In this document: positions 1 to 10,200 of the stretch, piece by piece
Layout: every line of letters begins with the position of its first letter
Numbering within the stretch: the first letter of the stretch is position 1
Assembly (NCBI RefSeq): GCF_001424405.1
Contig: NZ_LMPS01000005.1
Location: 186,001-250,000 of the forward strand
Length of the DNA: 64,000 nt
Reading direction: 5' to 3'
Source: Dyadobacter sp. Leaf189
GTDB taxonomy: Bacteria > Bacteroidota > Bacteroidia > Cytophagales > Spirosomataceae
Made by a program: the position numbers and the translations under genes
Notes under the pieces: model-generated
The model's database searches: none
What the model was told of the DNA's origin: nothing
The model's input: the letters and a program-made list of their open reading frames with translations, nothing else

Positions 1-125
1 TAAACGGCGGCCTCCTTGAAGTTGCCGGCAAGGTCAGTGACACCTGGCTGCGATGTAGAATCGTAAATGATATAGCCCAGAAAAGCGGCCAGCAGCAGAA
101 CGAATATGAGTTTTTTATTTTTCAA
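1..125 (-). CDS. N-terminal fragment of a membrane-anchored or exported protein (cut by window edge)
   Basis: Reading leftward from a TTG at 125-123 gives about 41 codons that run to the window edge. The start is basic (KNKK), followed by one hydrophobic helix (roughly residues 5-19) and a polar segment. This is the look of a signal anchor or signal peptide. There is no ATG between the upstream in-frame stop (TAA at 158-156) and the hydrophobic stretch, so TTG is the only reasonable start. The last two visible bases read TA, so the frame either stops here or continues with Tyr. No family is recognised. It could also be a chance ORF. Confidence 0.4.
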   Translation of the reverse strand, partial: MKNKKLIFVLLLAAFLGYIIYDSTSQPGVTDLAGNFKEAAV

Positions 126-249
126 TTCCTGAAAATCGTTGGTATTCCGGTAAAGTTAAGACAAGTAGCGCGTATCTACCAGCTTAGCACTGCGACGGCG
201 GAAATTTCAGGAGTTGCCAGCCGTTTTCCAATGCATATTCCAACTATTT

Positions 250-870
250 TTATCGCTTTAATAAATTGAATTTTCGCGCAAGATCAATGATATTATTTAC
301 ATTGAGTTTTGTGAAAATCCTTTGTTTATGCGTGCTGACAGTGGAAGGTGAAATATCCAGAATAGCACCGATTTCTTTCAGCCATTTTCCTTCCAGTAAC
401 AGCTCTGCCACGCGGGCTTCTATCGGAGATAATGTAACAGATCCTTTGATCCTTATTAAATTGGGTTCGTTATTGGAACTGTAAAGTAATTCGGGGTTAA
501 TGTATTTTTTCTTCTTCGCCATTAACACCAATGCACTCTTTAAAGTATCGGAATCCGCATTCTTTGAAATAAATCCATCAGCCCCTGCACGAAGATAAGT
601 TGCTGCATATATTTTTTCATCAAACCCGGTATTAATCAGAATTCGAACCTCATTGTCAATGCTATTTATTCTTGCAATCATTTTTTCATTTTCACCATCC
701 GGAATTCCGATATCAAGTACAATAAGATCCAGTTTCTGAATGGATAAAAGCGCTAATCCTTCTTCAAATGTCAAAGCCTGAAATACCTCCGATTGCGGGT
801 AGATTTCGGCGATGATTAATTTCAATCCAAGATAAACCAGTTGATGGTCATCGATGATCAGTACTCTCAT
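250..870 (-). CDS. NarL/FixJ-type response regulator (receiver + LuxR HTH)
   Basis: A cytoplasmic two-component regulator of 206 residues, the usual length for this family. The N-terminal receiver domain has the acidic pair D7/D8, the phosphoacceptor D53 (VLDIGIPD), T81 and the conserved K103 (FISK). Residues about 144-205 form a LuxR-type helix-turn-helix (LSPIEARV...EIGAILDISPSTVSTHKQRIFTKL). The ATG at 870 is chosen because the receiver fold begins right there; an upstream in-frame ATG at 912 would add 14 residues with no domain content and run into the hairpin at 914-942. No histidine kinase is next to it, so it is an orphan in this window. Its targets are unknown. A second NarL-type regulator lies at 22702-23334. 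Confidence 0.9.
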   Translation of the reverse strand: MRVLIIDDHQLVYLGLKLIIAEIYPQSEVFQALTFEEGLALLSIQKLDLIVLDIGIPDGENEKMIARINSIDNEVRILINTGFDEKIYAATYLRAGADGFISKNADSDTLKSALVLMAKKKKYINPELLYSSNNEPNLIRIKGSVTLSPIEARVAELLLEGKWLKEIGAILDISPSTVSTHKQRIFTKLNVNNIIDLARKFNLLKR

Positions 871-913
871 TGCGAAATCAAATGAAACATGTGGGTTAAT
901 TAAAATGTACAAA

Positions 914-942
914 ACACCTCCTAAAAAACTTTCAGGAGGTGT
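914..942 (-). terminator. Hairpin between the T9SS protein and the response regulator
   Basis: Perfect 9-bp inverted repeat (ACACCTCCT at 914-922, AGGAGGTGT at 934-942) with an 11-nt loop. On the minus strand it is followed by TTTTGTACATTTT. It lies 46 bases past the stop of the secreted protein gene, so it most likely ends that transcript. The arm AGGAGGTG resembles a Shine-Dalgarno sequence, but it sits about 45-70 nt from the next start, too far to act as one. Confidence 0.6.
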
Positions 943-987
943 AAGATTTTACTCAACGTTAAAATTGGTGTCCCTAATCGCACGGAC

Positions 988-2481
988 TTATTTTGTAACA
1001 ATCACTTTCTGAGTATTATAAGATCCATTATCCGAAACAGTTTTCACCATGTACAAGCCGGGAGACAAGCGCGACATATCGATCTTGTTATCGCCGTTGT
1101 TTACCCTTTTCGAGAAAAGCGGGATACCTGTCAGGTTGTAAATAATGACCTCGGCAACCTGGTCCGAAGCGGTGCTTTTGACAGTCAGCATATCCGAAAC
1201 CGGGTTCGGGTGCAGCACTACCTGACTTGTCATTTCAAACCGGACATTTCTTACTGAGCTCAAAGAAAATGTCCCGTCTGCGTCTACCATTTTCAGGCGG
1301 TAAAGGTTTTCGCCAGCAAATGGGTTTTCGTCTGCAAATTCATAGTGTGTGATAATGCTGCTTTCACCTTTGGCAAGCACGGTACCTATTTGTTCCCACG
1401 CTTTACCATCGTTACTCCGCTGAATTTCGAAACGGTCGCTTTGACTTTCCGCACTTGTTTTCCATTCCAGCTTCGTGCCGTTCACATTTTCACCCGATTT
1501 CGTGGCCGAGAATGAAGTTAATGTGACAGGAAGCGGGTCAGAATTGTAGGTGTAAGTAAGACAAACGCCCGCAGATGCAAAGGTTTGCTCCATGCTGGAA
1601 GTGTTTCCACCCGTTGTTGTGATCGTTTTTGAACCATACGCTTTGGCTAGAAAAGGCACAGTGCCGGTGCCTGTATATTCCACTGGTACTGAACTCAGTG
1701 GCTCGTTTGATGTGCCTGCAGAGCTGATATCATAGTAGGTCAGGGTCTGGTCTGCATTCAGAACAATGTTCTGGGAAGGGGAGGCACCTGCAAAGTTTTT
1801 CACTGCTTCCAGTGCCTGAAAGTAGCTGGGGCCGTCCAGGTCAATGGCCGCACCTATGCGTAGCGCACGCACATTGGAGGCGGTCGTAGCGGTAACTTCG
1901 ATCATTGGATGCGCCGCCAGTGTGGAGCCGAAAACGGTGACGCTGTTGAGGATAGCGCTCGGATTGATTTGCACCGCTTTGGCAACCTGGATGGTTGTGG
2001 TCCAGTCTGTTGCCTGGCGTGCGGTTACATTACAGTTTGTGATGGTATTTAAATTTCTGAATAGCTCGATGCCACCGTTCGGGGCTGTGTTTGCACCGTC
2101 TGCTGGTATGAAGTTTTCGGAAGGATTTCCCTGTGGCGCAGTAAAACCAGCGGTAGGAAATTCGTAGCTGATGCGGTACGTAACGCCTGGCTGACCAGTC
2201 AATGTAAATGCTCCGTTTGCATCGGACATGGCGTAAGAAACTGGTACCAGCGTTTCAGGCGAACCTGGAATTACGCGGCTCAGTCTGGCTACAACGCCTG
2301 CAATTTGTTGTGCGCTTCCGTTAACTGTTACAACCCCATTGATAAGCGCTGTGTGATCAGTTTCGTGGTTTGGTGATGGAAGTACCGGCAGCGACTGTGC
2401 ATAGGCGCCAGTACCGGCTGTTAACAAGCCCAGCGATAGCGCCAGGTTTAACACGATTGATTTTGTAGATGTTGTTTTCAT
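988..2481 (-). CDS. Secreted protein with type IX secretion C-terminal tail (type A)
   Basis: A 497-residue exported protein of unknown function. A clear signal peptide (residues 1-29, ending AYAQ) is followed by a carboxypeptidase-regulatory-like beta-sandwich segment (about 47-110), a middle region (about 140-320) without a recognised family, a fibronectin-III-like segment (about 325-415, with LEWKTSAESQSDRFEIQRS) common in Cytophagales surface proteins, and a C-terminal sorting domain (about 424-497, starting HPNPVSDMLTV and ending QKVIVTK). The tail indicates export by the Por/type IX system and probable attachment to the cell surface. The ATG at 2481 is chosen because the signal peptide begins there; the open frame continues to 2619 without protein-like content. 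It stands alone between a hairpin and a long AT-rich spacer. Adhesin or matrix roles are possible; no catalytic motif is visible. Confidence 0.85.
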   Translation of the reverse strand: MKTTSTKSIVLNLALSLGLLTAGTGAYAQSLPVLPSPNHETDHTALINGVVTVNGSAQQIAGVVARLSRVIPGSPETLVPVSYAMSDANGAFTLTGQPGVTYRISYEFPTAGFTAPQGNPSENFIPADGANTAPNGGIELFRNLNTITNCNVTARQATDWTTTIQVAKAVQINPSAILNSVTVFGSTLAAHPMIEVTATTASNVRALRIGAAIDLDGPSYFQALEAVKNFAGASPSQNIVLNADQTLTYYDISSAGTSNEPLSSVPVEYTGTGTVPFLAKAYGSKTITTTGGNTSSMEQTFASAGVCLTYTYNSDPLPVTLTSFSATKSGENVNGTKLEWKTSAESQSDRFEIQRSNDGKAWEQIGTVLAKGESSIITHYEFADENPFAGENLYRLKMVDADGTFSLSSVRNVRFEMTSQVVLHPNPVSDMLTVKSTASDQVAEVIIYNLTGIPLFSKRVNNGDNKIDMSRLSPGLYMVKTVSDNGSYNTQKVIVTK

Positions 2482-2830
2482 AACTAATTCAACTAGTAAA
2501 ACAATAAAGAACTGTGTGGCATGTAGAAATACATTGCGAGTTACTTTGATTGCCAAAACTAGGTTTTTTTCCAGAACGGGGAGAGTTTGTTGTAGGAGAA
2601 ATGGCCAATTTGGACACATCTCTAAAACAACTAGAAGTTGTACTACATAGCGACTGTTTTCGCTTTATGGGTATTGTAGAAAGAAGCGGAAAATAGGGCT
2701 GAAATTTTGCAAGTTGCTGATAAAGATGTATTAGCGTGTGCGAAAGTCATTAAGCTTTACATCAATTTATATGACAGATCGGAATGCAATTAGCAAGGTG
2801 CAGGATATAAAACAGGGAAGTATTTTAATA

Positions 2831-2864
2831 AAAATAGACCGACAATTAAATGCCGATCTATTTT
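2831..2864 (-). terminator. Terminator-like hairpin
   Basis: Arms at 2831-2841 (AAAATAGACCG) and 2854-2864 (CGATCTATTTT) pair over 11 positions with one mismatch and a 12-nt loop. On the minus strand the stem ends in a T-rich run (TCTATTTTTATTAAAATA), the form of an intrinsic terminator. It lies about 165 bases beyond the stop of the PQQ dehydrogenase gene. Confidence 0.45.
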
Positions 2865-2937
2865 CATTAAAGGTAAGTTTTATTATCGATTAATTAAGAA
2901 ATAAAATAGGAATGAGAGTTATTATATAATTAAAGTG

Positions 2938-2975
2938 AATTAAGAATAAAACGAAATTTTCGTTTGTTCTTAATT
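2938..2975 (-). terminator. Long AT-rich hairpin after the PQQ dehydrogenase gene
   Basis: The 19-base arm 2938-2956 (AATTAAGAATAAAACGAAA) and the arm 2957-2975 pair almost completely (AATTAAGAA with TTCTTAATT, and CGAAA with TTTCG), with one bulge. This is the first hairpin after the stop codon of the operon. It is a good candidate for transcript end or 3-prime end protection, though it lacks the GC-rich stem of a classical terminator. Confidence 0.5.
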
Positions 2976-3028
2976 ATAATTGAATTTGCTACATCGGTAA
3001 TTTCTCGTACAAGATTTAATATGAATGC

Positions 3029-4534
3029 CTACCGCACCCTCGCTACATCTGCCTCGCTGATTTCATCAGGGATTTTTGCGAATTGCTTCCTGGCGTAGCT
3101 GCTTACTGCGGCAAGCTGCGCATCGGTCATAAAACCAAATGCGGGCATGGCCTCGCCGGTCGATGATTGCGACCCTTTCAGGATAAAGCGGATCAATGCA
3201 TCCTTATCGCCGGCAAGCCGCCTGGACGTGACGAGCGAGGGAAACGAACCCGGTACACCTTTTCCGTCCGCCTTGTGACAGGATCCACAGAAGTTCACAT
3301 ACAAGGAAGCTGCATCACCGACTTCTTTTTGCGTGTTCTTACCGGCATGCCGGGCAGATTTCGGGATAGTACCGGCGCGGGTGATCCGGATAATGCGGTC
3401 GTCGGTCTTGATCGGGAAGTTGGGGGCCGGGTTCCAGTCGCGGTTGCTGGTGGAAATGTAAATCTCGCCCGAAGGTGAAACGCACACATCGCGCAGCCTG
3501 CCGTATTTTTTGCTGAAAACAATGTCCTCACCGGTAACTTTCTGCTGCTTCGCGTCCAGTTTGAGCACGCGCAGACTCTGGTCTTTCAGGGTCGTGAGCA
3601 GCAATGCATTGTTCCATTCGGAGATATTGCCTTTATAATAATCCATTCCGGCAGGCGCAATCGTGGGCGTCCATGCTATCACCGGCGCAACGGCCGAGTC
3701 GGGGCAGTTGTCCCGCTCTTCGGGCAGGTCGCAAAACCCTGCGATGGCAGGCCAGCCGTAGCTTTTTCTTCTTTGCACCAAGTTCACCTCGTCGTCTGTC
3801 GCGTCACCGTGCTCGGCGATGAAGAGATTTCCGTTGGCTGAATAGGTAAGTCCCTGCGGCACACGGAAGCCCATCGCCCAGGCGGGACTGCCGGGGTAGG
3901 GGTTATCTTTGGGGATACTACCGTCGAGGTTGAGGCGCAGCACTTTTCCATTGGCAAATGCCGGATTCTGGATCGTTTCCTTGTGTTTCAGATCTCCCGT
4001 TGCCCAGAGGATTTTCCTGTCTTTACTGATCACCAGTCTCGATCCGTTGTGGCCCAGGTAGCCGGGAATCTGGTACAGCAGCCTGGGTTCCACCAGCTTT
4101 TTGCCATTGTAAGTATAGCGCACCAGCTTCGATACAATCGCCGAGTCGCTTTGAATGTGGCTGTAATTGATGAACACGTGCGGGTGTTTCTGCCAATCGG
4201 GGTGCAGTACCATGCTCATCAGCCCCAGCCGCTTTCGGTAATAGTCTTCAATCTGTAAAATGTCGATTACCTGGCCCGTCTTCGGGTTGAGCCTGCTTAC
4301 TTTTCCGTCATGGTCCGTAAACCAGATCCAGTTGTCAGGTCCCCACGCCATATCCCACACCACATTCAGGTTTGTGGCCACAGTTTCAAGTTTCAGGAGC
4401 GTCGAGTCGAGCTCGTATTTTTCAATTTCAAAACCTGCGGTAAAGTTGCTTCTGATTGCGCGGTAGCCTGCCGAAAACAGGCAGGTCGCCAACCCGGCAG
4501 CTACCACGCAGGAGCCAAAGATCCACTTTTTCAT
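3029..4534 (-). CDS. PQQ-dependent sugar dehydrogenase fused to cytochrome c
   Basis: A 501-residue exported redox enzyme. After an N-terminal signal or anchor helix (about 5-25) comes a six-bladed glucose/sorbosone dehydrogenase propeller (about 45-390). It keeps the expected catalytic histidine (H162 in GHNGSRLV) and the PQQ-contacting arginine (R224 in GFRVPQGL). Residues about 405-490 are a class I cytochrome c with heme motif CGSCH (416-420) and a likely axial Met463 (EAMPAFGF). The family oxidises aldoses to lactones with PQQ; the fused cytochrome would pass electrons directly to the respiratory chain. Its ATG overlaps the stop of the upstream carboxypeptidase gene (ATGA), so the two are probably translationally coupled, as the last gene of the SusCD operon. 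The actual sugar is unknown, and no PQQ synthesis genes are in the window. Confidence 0.88.
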   Translation of the reverse strand: MKKWIFGSCVVAAGLATCLFSAGYRAIRSNFTAGFEIEKYELDSTLLKLETVATNLNVVWDMAWGPDNWIWFTDHDGKVSRLNPKTGQVIDILQIEDYYRKRLGLMSMVLHPDWQKHPHVFINYSHIQSDSAIVSKLVRYTYNGKKLVEPRLLYQIPGYLGHNGSRLVISKDRKILWATGDLKHKETIQNPAFANGKVLRLNLDGSIPKDNPYPGSPAWAMGFRVPQGLTYSANGNLFIAEHGDATDDEVNLVQRRKSYGWPAIAGFCDLPEERDNCPDSAVAPVIAWTPTIAPAGMDYYKGNISEWNNALLLTTLKDQSLRVLKLDAKQQKVTGEDIVFSKKYGRLRDVCVSPSGEIYISTSNRDWNPAPNFPIKTDDRIIRITRAGTIPKSARHAGKNTQKEVGDAASLYVNFCGSCHKADGKGVPGSFPSLVTSRRLAGDKDALIRFILKGSQSSTGEAMPAFGFMTDAQLAAVSSYARKQFAKIPDEISEADVARVR

Positions 4535-5823
4535 TTCGCCGGGCGGTCTTCGAAATAATCATAAAAGACATTCGGCAGCTGGCTTCCCAGCAACAGCCAG
4601 TCTTTGGCAACCGGCGCTTTCTTCAAACCTTCCACCCATTCGTAATTGAGCTCATAAACGGCGGCTTCGATACCGAACCTTTCCATAAAACCTTCTCCCA
4701 ATGTGCCCGGGTTGCGAAAGCCGGGCTTTGTGGAGCCCTCGGTATACCAGGTATGCTTTCTTAAAAGTGTGTCCAGCCTGGCCATATTGGCAAGATAGGC
4801 GCGGATATCGCCGTCGGGGCGACTTACGTGCAGGTTGCCGCCATTGTCATTGTGTACATCCAGCGCGAGATCGGGCTTTTTCTTTTCATCGACCATTTTA
4901 CGCAGCCACTTTTCAAGATAAAAGTTTTCGGGCGCGATCAGCGAGTCTGCGGGCTTGTCCCATTTGCGGTTGAGGTCGTATCCATTTGCATTGAAGCGCG
5001 TTTTCCCACGAGCTACCCCGTCTTTATTGGCCATTGGTAAAATGTACACACAGTATCTTTTCAGCCATTTTTTCGACGCCTCATCATTTTGTAAAAGCCT
5101 GTTGACAAAACCTTCGAGTGTCCAGTTACCGCCAGCTTCAAAGGCATGCGCGCGACCGCGGAGGAAGAGCTTTTTAGGCGCCTTTTCGTTTCCGACTGTG
5201 ATGATTTCAAGGGAGCGGCCCTCGGCAGTTTGTCCGATGCGTTCCACTTTTACCAGCTTGTTACTTTTGATTTTGGCCAAAAACCGGTCCAGATCGCTGA
5301 TGCGGTATGGTTCGATACTGGCAATGTAAACACTCGGCCCATTCATTTTCAGCTTGATCTGCAGGCGGTTGTCGGGCAGGAATTCGGCTGGACGCGTTTC
5401 CCAGGTTTTGTTGTCAAAGGAAACCACAATAGGCGATTGTTTCGAGATCGGGCTGGCGTGGGTATTGTTCCAGATGTTATCGAAGTTCTGGAGGATCACC
5501 GTCACCTCCATTCCCGTTTGCGCCTCCACTCTGAAATGCCAGTGGTTATTGGCCCGGTTCTGTGCAAAGCGCTCGTGATCGTAGACCAAACTGCCGAGTA
5601 CCCGCCCCTGCGCATCGATTTCCCAGTTCATGGGAGAAGCGTTTTCGAATCCGGTATTGATAAATACTTTGGGCGCAATTGCCGTATCAACCAAAGTATG
5701 AAGTGCATTTTTCCCAAAACAAAAATTACCAAATGCACCCGCAACCAAAAACAACAAATGACTATAAATGAGGGTCCGGCCGCCTGGCACCAATGACAAT
5801 AAGTGACTCAATTTCCATTTCAT
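4531..5823 (-). CDS. M14-family zinc carboxypeptidase, exported
   Basis: A 430-residue zinc metallopeptidase of the M14 group, closest in look to the cytosolic-carboxypeptidase/Nna1-like branch: an N-terminal beta-sandwich (about 50-175) precedes the catalytic domain (about 176-425). Zinc ligands are H226 and E229 (HAFE) and H324 (LDVHND). Substrate-binding residues include N278 and R286 in FNANGYDLNRKW, and the catalytic glutamate is E391 (AAVYELNYEW). The first 35 residues carry hydrophobic stretches, suggesting export despite the family name. The gene follows susD by 13 bases and overlaps the dehydrogenase gene by 4. Its place suggests trimming of imported peptides or amide-linked glycopeptides; substrate unknown. 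Confidence 0.85.
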   Translation of the reverse strand: MKWKLSHLLSLVPGGRTLIYSHLLFLVAGAFGNFCFGKNALHTLVDTAIAPKVFINTGFENASPMNWEIDAQGRVLGSLVYDHERFAQNRANNHWHFRVEAQTGMEVTVILQNFDNIWNNTHASPISKQSPIVVSFDNKTWETRPAEFLPDNRLQIKLKMNGPSVYIASIEPYRISDLDRFLAKIKSNKLVKVERIGQTAEGRSLEIITVGNEKAPKKLFLRGRAHAFEAGGNWTLEGFVNRLLQNDEASKKWLKRYCVYILPMANKDGVARGKTRFNANGYDLNRKWDKPADSLIAPENFYLEKWLRKMVDEKKKPDLALDVHNDNGGNLHVSRPDGDIRAYLANMARLDTLLRKHTWYTEGSTKPGFRNPGTLGEGFMERFGIEAAVYELNYEWVEGLKKAPVAKDWLLLGSQLPNVFYDYFEDRPAK

Positions 5824-5836
5824 AACATCAGCTCAT

Positions 5837-7279
5837 TTAAAAAGTATAGCCTGGATTTTGTTTAATTCCTGCAGGGTTCACGTCGATCTGCGTTTGCGGG
5901 ATCGGGAACACAGCATTGAATTCGGCGACTACCGGTGCATTGAAATGTGCATTCATCACAGCTACCTCGCGGCCCGTGCGCACCAGGTCAAACCAGCGGT
6001 GGCCTTCAAAAGCAAGCTCCACCTGCCGCTCGTGCTCTATCGCAAGCGCAAAGGCAGCTTTCGACAGGCCAGCAGGCAATACCGCTAGCTTGGCACGCTT
6101 TCTAACCGCATTGATCGCCTCGTAAGCTTCGGCAGTAGCTCCATTGCCGGCTTCATTGATCGCCTCGGCGTACATCAGGAGCACGTCCGCATATCTCAAA
6201 ACCACCCAGTTGTTGTCAGCATCGCCTTCGGCAAACGGTGTATCGCGGTATTTCAAAGTGTAGGGATCGGCAACGAATTTGCCCGTCGTATTATCCGTGT
6301 AACCCACCGCCAGCGAGGCTGCCTTTCTTGCGTCGCCGGTTTCGTAGGCATTGATCAGGTCGGTGGTAGGAATGTTGCGTCCGCCTGCAAATCCGATCTG
6401 GATAACCGAGCTGCCCGAGTTACGGGGTGAAAAGTTGTTGTAAAAGCTGCTTCCCGTGCCCGTTCCGCCTTTTTTAAACTGAACCTCAAAAATCGACTCC
6501 TGGTTGTTCGCATTCGCGACCGGCCACAATGCAGCGTAATCGTCGAGCAGCTTATAAGTACCCTGCGCGATTACTTCTTTCAGGATATCCCTCGCTTTGG
6601 CATAATCCCGTACCGTGAGATATACCTTCCCGAGCAACGCTTTGGCAGCGCCTTTCGTCGCCCTTCCAACATCATTTCCCGTGTAAGTAAGCGGCAGCTG
6701 TGCAGAAGCTTCTGTCAGGTCTGTGATAATCTGTGCGTACACTTCCGACTGCGGCACGCGCGCCTGGCTATACCCTTCGTCTACGGATTTGGTTTCAGAC
6801 AGCACCAGCGGCACGTCGCCAAAGGTGCGTACCATATTGAAGTACATCAGCGCACGGAGGAATTTCGCTTCTCCTATGAAACGCTGGCGCATTGTGTCGT
6901 CCATGGTTGCTCCACCAATATGGTCCAGCACCGCATTGCACGCCAGGATACCCCGGTAAGTATCGATCCACATCAGACGGATGATCTCGTTTGTTGACGA
7001 CATTTTGAACTGGTCCAGCTCCGCATCGGGCAGGTTGCCGCCGCCTTCCCAGTTCATCGTATTATCCGACCTTACTTCGGAAACATTGTAGTACGCATAC
7101 CCATATTCTCCCGGCGAGGCCAGCATTCCGTAAGCCGCGGTGAGCGCAGCCTGCATATCGGATGCGTTTTTGTAAAAATTACCCACGTTGGCCGTGTCTC
7201 TTGGCGAAAGATCAAGGAAATCGGAACAGCCGGCGGACAAAAAGACCAGTGAGGCAAGTGTTATTTTATAGAGCTTCAT
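5837..7279 (-). CDS. SusD/RagB-type outer-membrane lipoprotein
   Basis: A 480-residue surface lipoprotein that caps a SusC channel and binds the substrate before import. The signal peptide ends in a lipobox (LSAGC, Cys18), followed by the SusD N-terminal motif (DFLDLSPRD) and TPR-like helices (RFIGEAKFLRALMYFNMVR; GKVYLTVRDYAKA). The C-terminal RagB part has the family signature (VLRYADVLLMYAEAINE and ERQVELAFEGHRWFDLVRTG). Length fits the family. It lies 11 bases downstream of its susC partner and is followed by peptidase and dehydrogenase genes instead of glycosidases, so the ligand may be a peptide or glycopeptide. Confidence 0.93.
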   Translation of the reverse strand: MKLYKITLASLVFLSAGCSDFLDLSPRDTANVGNFYKNASDMQAALTAAYGMLASPGEYGYAYYNVSEVRSDNTMNWEGGGNLPDAELDQFKMSSTNEIIRLMWIDTYRGILACNAVLDHIGGATMDDTMRQRFIGEAKFLRALMYFNMVRTFGDVPLVLSETKSVDEGYSQARVPQSEVYAQIITDLTEASAQLPLTYTGNDVGRATKGAAKALLGKVYLTVRDYAKARDILKEVIAQGTYKLLDDYAALWPVANANNQESIFEVQFKKGGTGTGSSFYNNFSPRNSGSSVIQIGFAGGRNIPTTDLINAYETGDARKAASLAVGYTDNTTGKFVADPYTLKYRDTPFAEGDADNNWVVLRYADVLLMYAEAINEAGNGATAEAYEAINAVRKRAKLAVLPAGLSKAAFALAIEHERQVELAFEGHRWFDLVRTGREVAVMNAHFNAPVVAEFNAVFPIPQTQIDVNPAGIKQNPGYTF

Positions 7280-7290
7280 AATGGGTTTAG

Positions 7291-10200
7291 TTAAAATGTG
7301 AGGTTTACGCCGAGGGTGTAGGTACGTGCCAGCGGGTATCCATTGAAATCCACGCCGGGTGTCAGCGAGCTGCTTCCGTTCAGGCTTTGCTCAGGGTTAT
7401 AACCCAGGTATTTGGTAAAAGTCAATGCATTTTGAACCGAAAGACTTACGCTTGCCTGCTGCATAAAAATGGCTTTGGCGGCTTTCTCAGGCAATGCATA
7501 ACGCAGGTTCACGTTCCGGATGCGGAAAAACGAAGCGTCTTCAACAAGCAGGCTCGATACATAGCTCACATTCCCTCCCGTAGGCGACACATTGGCGCGT
7601 GGCGTTCGGCCGTCACCGGGGTTCTCGGGCGACTGCCAGCGGCCGAGTACATCCTTGCGGCTGTAACTTCCATTCACCAGACCGATGTTCCTGCGTGATC
7701 CGTTCAGGAGCTGGATACCCTGCACGCCGTCTGCCAGAATGCTGAGGTTCAGGCGACCGTAGCTGAAATTGTTGGTGATACCGTAGAAAAAATCAGGACT
7801 GTTGTCCCCGATGATCGTAACATCGCTGGGAGTGATCACGCCGTCACCATCAATGTCGCGAAATTTGAGGTCGCCCGGGCGGGAGCCTGTGCTTCCCTGT
7901 ACAACCGGACTGTTTTTTACGTCTTCCGCGTCGCGGTACACACCGATCGCATCATACCCCCAGAAGCTTCCGATAGGTGAACCGATCTTTGTAGTGTGCG
8001 TATTTGGACTGAAAGAAGGACTTTTTGAGATAATCGCATTGCCCGACGGGCCAAGCTTGACAACCTTGTTCTTGTTGAAGGAGATATTGAAGCTCGTCGA
8101 CCATTTGAATGCACCCGTGAAATTTTTAGAGTTCACGCTGAATTCCCAGCCGCGGTTGTTCAGCTTGCCGATGTTCTGCAATGCCGTTTCGTAGCCGGTT
8201 GAGGCAGGTACAGGCACATTCAGCAGCAGGTCTGTTGTGTTTTTGTTATAATAATCAATTGTAAATGTCAGCCTGTTTCTCAAAATACCAAAATCAACTC
8301 CGATATCCATCTGGTGCATTACTTCCCAGCCAAGCTGCTCGTTGGTGATGGAGCCCGGATATAATCCGTAGGCGACAGTGCCCGTGCCCGCGCCCAGGCT
8401 GTACCGGCGGTTGGAAAGCAGACCAATGTGATTGTAGTTCCCTATCGTGTTGTTACCCGCCAATCCATAGCTCGCACGGAATTTCAGGTCTGTTACCACT
8501 TGCTGGCCTTTCATGAATTCTTCTTCAGACAGGTACCAGCCCACCGAAGCAGAAGGGAATGTACCCCATTTGTTACGCGCGCCAAACCGGGAAGAACCAT
8601 CGCGGCGGACCGTCGCAGAAAGCAGGTACTTGCTTGCAAAAGTATAGTTAACGCGGCCCAGGTACGAGAGCAGCGACCATTCCGAAATGCCTGTTCCACC
8701 GGCAGTAACCTGGCCTGCGTTAAGGGTAGGTACGAGGTCAGTCGGGAAGTTGGTAGCAGACATGGAAGAGTATTCAGACTTGGCTTTTTGGGAGGTAAAA
8801 CCAGCCAGCAGGTCGAGTTCGTGTTTTTCGTTAAAGGTCTTTTTATAAGTCAGGATATTCTCATTGAGCCAGTTCAGGTCGCGGATACTGCTTGCTGTGG
8901 CGCGGGCCTGCACCGGCGCAGGTACTCCATTCCAGCCCAGGTTGGACGGGTAAAAAGCAGCTTGTCGCGAATCGGCATAATCCAGGCCGAATGATGTACG
9001 GAATTTCAGGCCTTCAATAATATCAATCTCGGCATACACATTGCCCAGCGTTCTGAAAAATGACTTTTTGTCTTTGATTTTGCTGGCAATCGCAACGGGG
9101 TTGTCAATCACACCAATGTTATAAGGCGAAGGTCCCAGTAAAGTAGTGAACGAACCGTCGGGATTGTAAACGGGTACAGTAGGAGGGAGCGACAGCGCCG
9201 AGCCGAGTATCCCGCCTGTGAAAACCTGATCTTCTACCGGGAGCAGCTTGTTTGACGAAAATGAAGGCGACAAGTTCATTCCAACCTTCATTTTTTTAGA
9301 AACGCGGTGATCGAGGTTAATGCGTGCCGAGTAGCGGTCGAAGCCCGTATTCATCACGATACCATCCTGGCGGAAGTAGGCGCCTGACATAAAAAGCTGC
9401 GTTTTGTCAGTTCCACCCGCTACCGAGAGCTGGTAATTTTGGATGGGCGCAGTTACAAAAACTTCATCCTGCCAGTCGGTACCCTTGCCGAGCGACTGCG
9501 GGTTCTGGAACATTTCAGGGATCTGTAAATTGGCCGGACGCGCGCTGTTTGGATCTGTTGCTTTGCCGCCGCGATCCACCCACGCATTATTCCGCGCCTC
9601 GGTATTGTACGCTGCATATTCGCTGGCATCCAGCATTTCAATCTTGTTTGCCACCTCCTGAACACCAAAATAAGCATCAAACTGGACAACCGACTTGCCC
9701 GACTTACCGCGCTTGGTAGTAACCAGTACCACCCCGTTACTTCCCCGTGAACCGTAAATGGCCGCCGCAGAAGCATCTTTTAATATTTCGATGGATTCAA
9801 TGTCGCTGGGGTTAATGGTAGAAAGTGCATTGAAGCTGCCATTGAAATCGGCAGATACCGGAAAACCGTCGATCACATACAGCGGCTCATTGCCTGCGCC
9901 AATGGACCCGGTTCCGCGCACACGTACCGACACGCCGCCGCCCGGCGCGCCTTTGGTTTGCGCTACATTCACACCTGCGATTTGTCCGCCCAGCGCCTGG
10001 TCGAGGCTGGTAACCGGCTGATTTGAAATGCTTTTCATCGGAAGCGAAGCCACTGAGCCTGTGATGCTGCTTTTATTCTGGGTACCGTAGCCTACTACGA
10101 CCACGTCATTCAGCGACTTGGTATCCACCGACATGCCGAAACTGATTTCCTGCCTGCTGCCTACCGCAATTTCCTGACTTTTATACCCTACAAAACTGGC

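Larger units (their letters stand above)
2482..3028. other. AT-rich intergenic region, no gene seen
   Basis: About 550 bases between two minus-strand genes. The right half (2860-2990) is markedly AT-rich and holds two hairpins (listed separately) that probably terminate the operon to the right. The left half must hold the promoter of the T9SS protein gene, but I could not find a convincing TTG-N19-TAnnTTTG pair. No ORF with protein-like composition was found. Confidence 0.6.

Noticed and set aside
934-941. AGGAGGTG as a ribosome binding site
   Set aside because: It is one arm of a hairpin, lies on the wrong strand for the gene next to it, and is too far from any start.
947-961. 15-base match (TTTTACTCAACGTTA) to the repeat region at 26715-26729
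   Set aside because: A single 15-base match between two sites is expected by chance in a 64-kb window; kept only as a note.
5146-5796. Long plus-strand open frame opposite the carboxypeptidase gene
   Set aside because: It lies fully inside a well-supported gene on the other strand and has no protein-like motifs.
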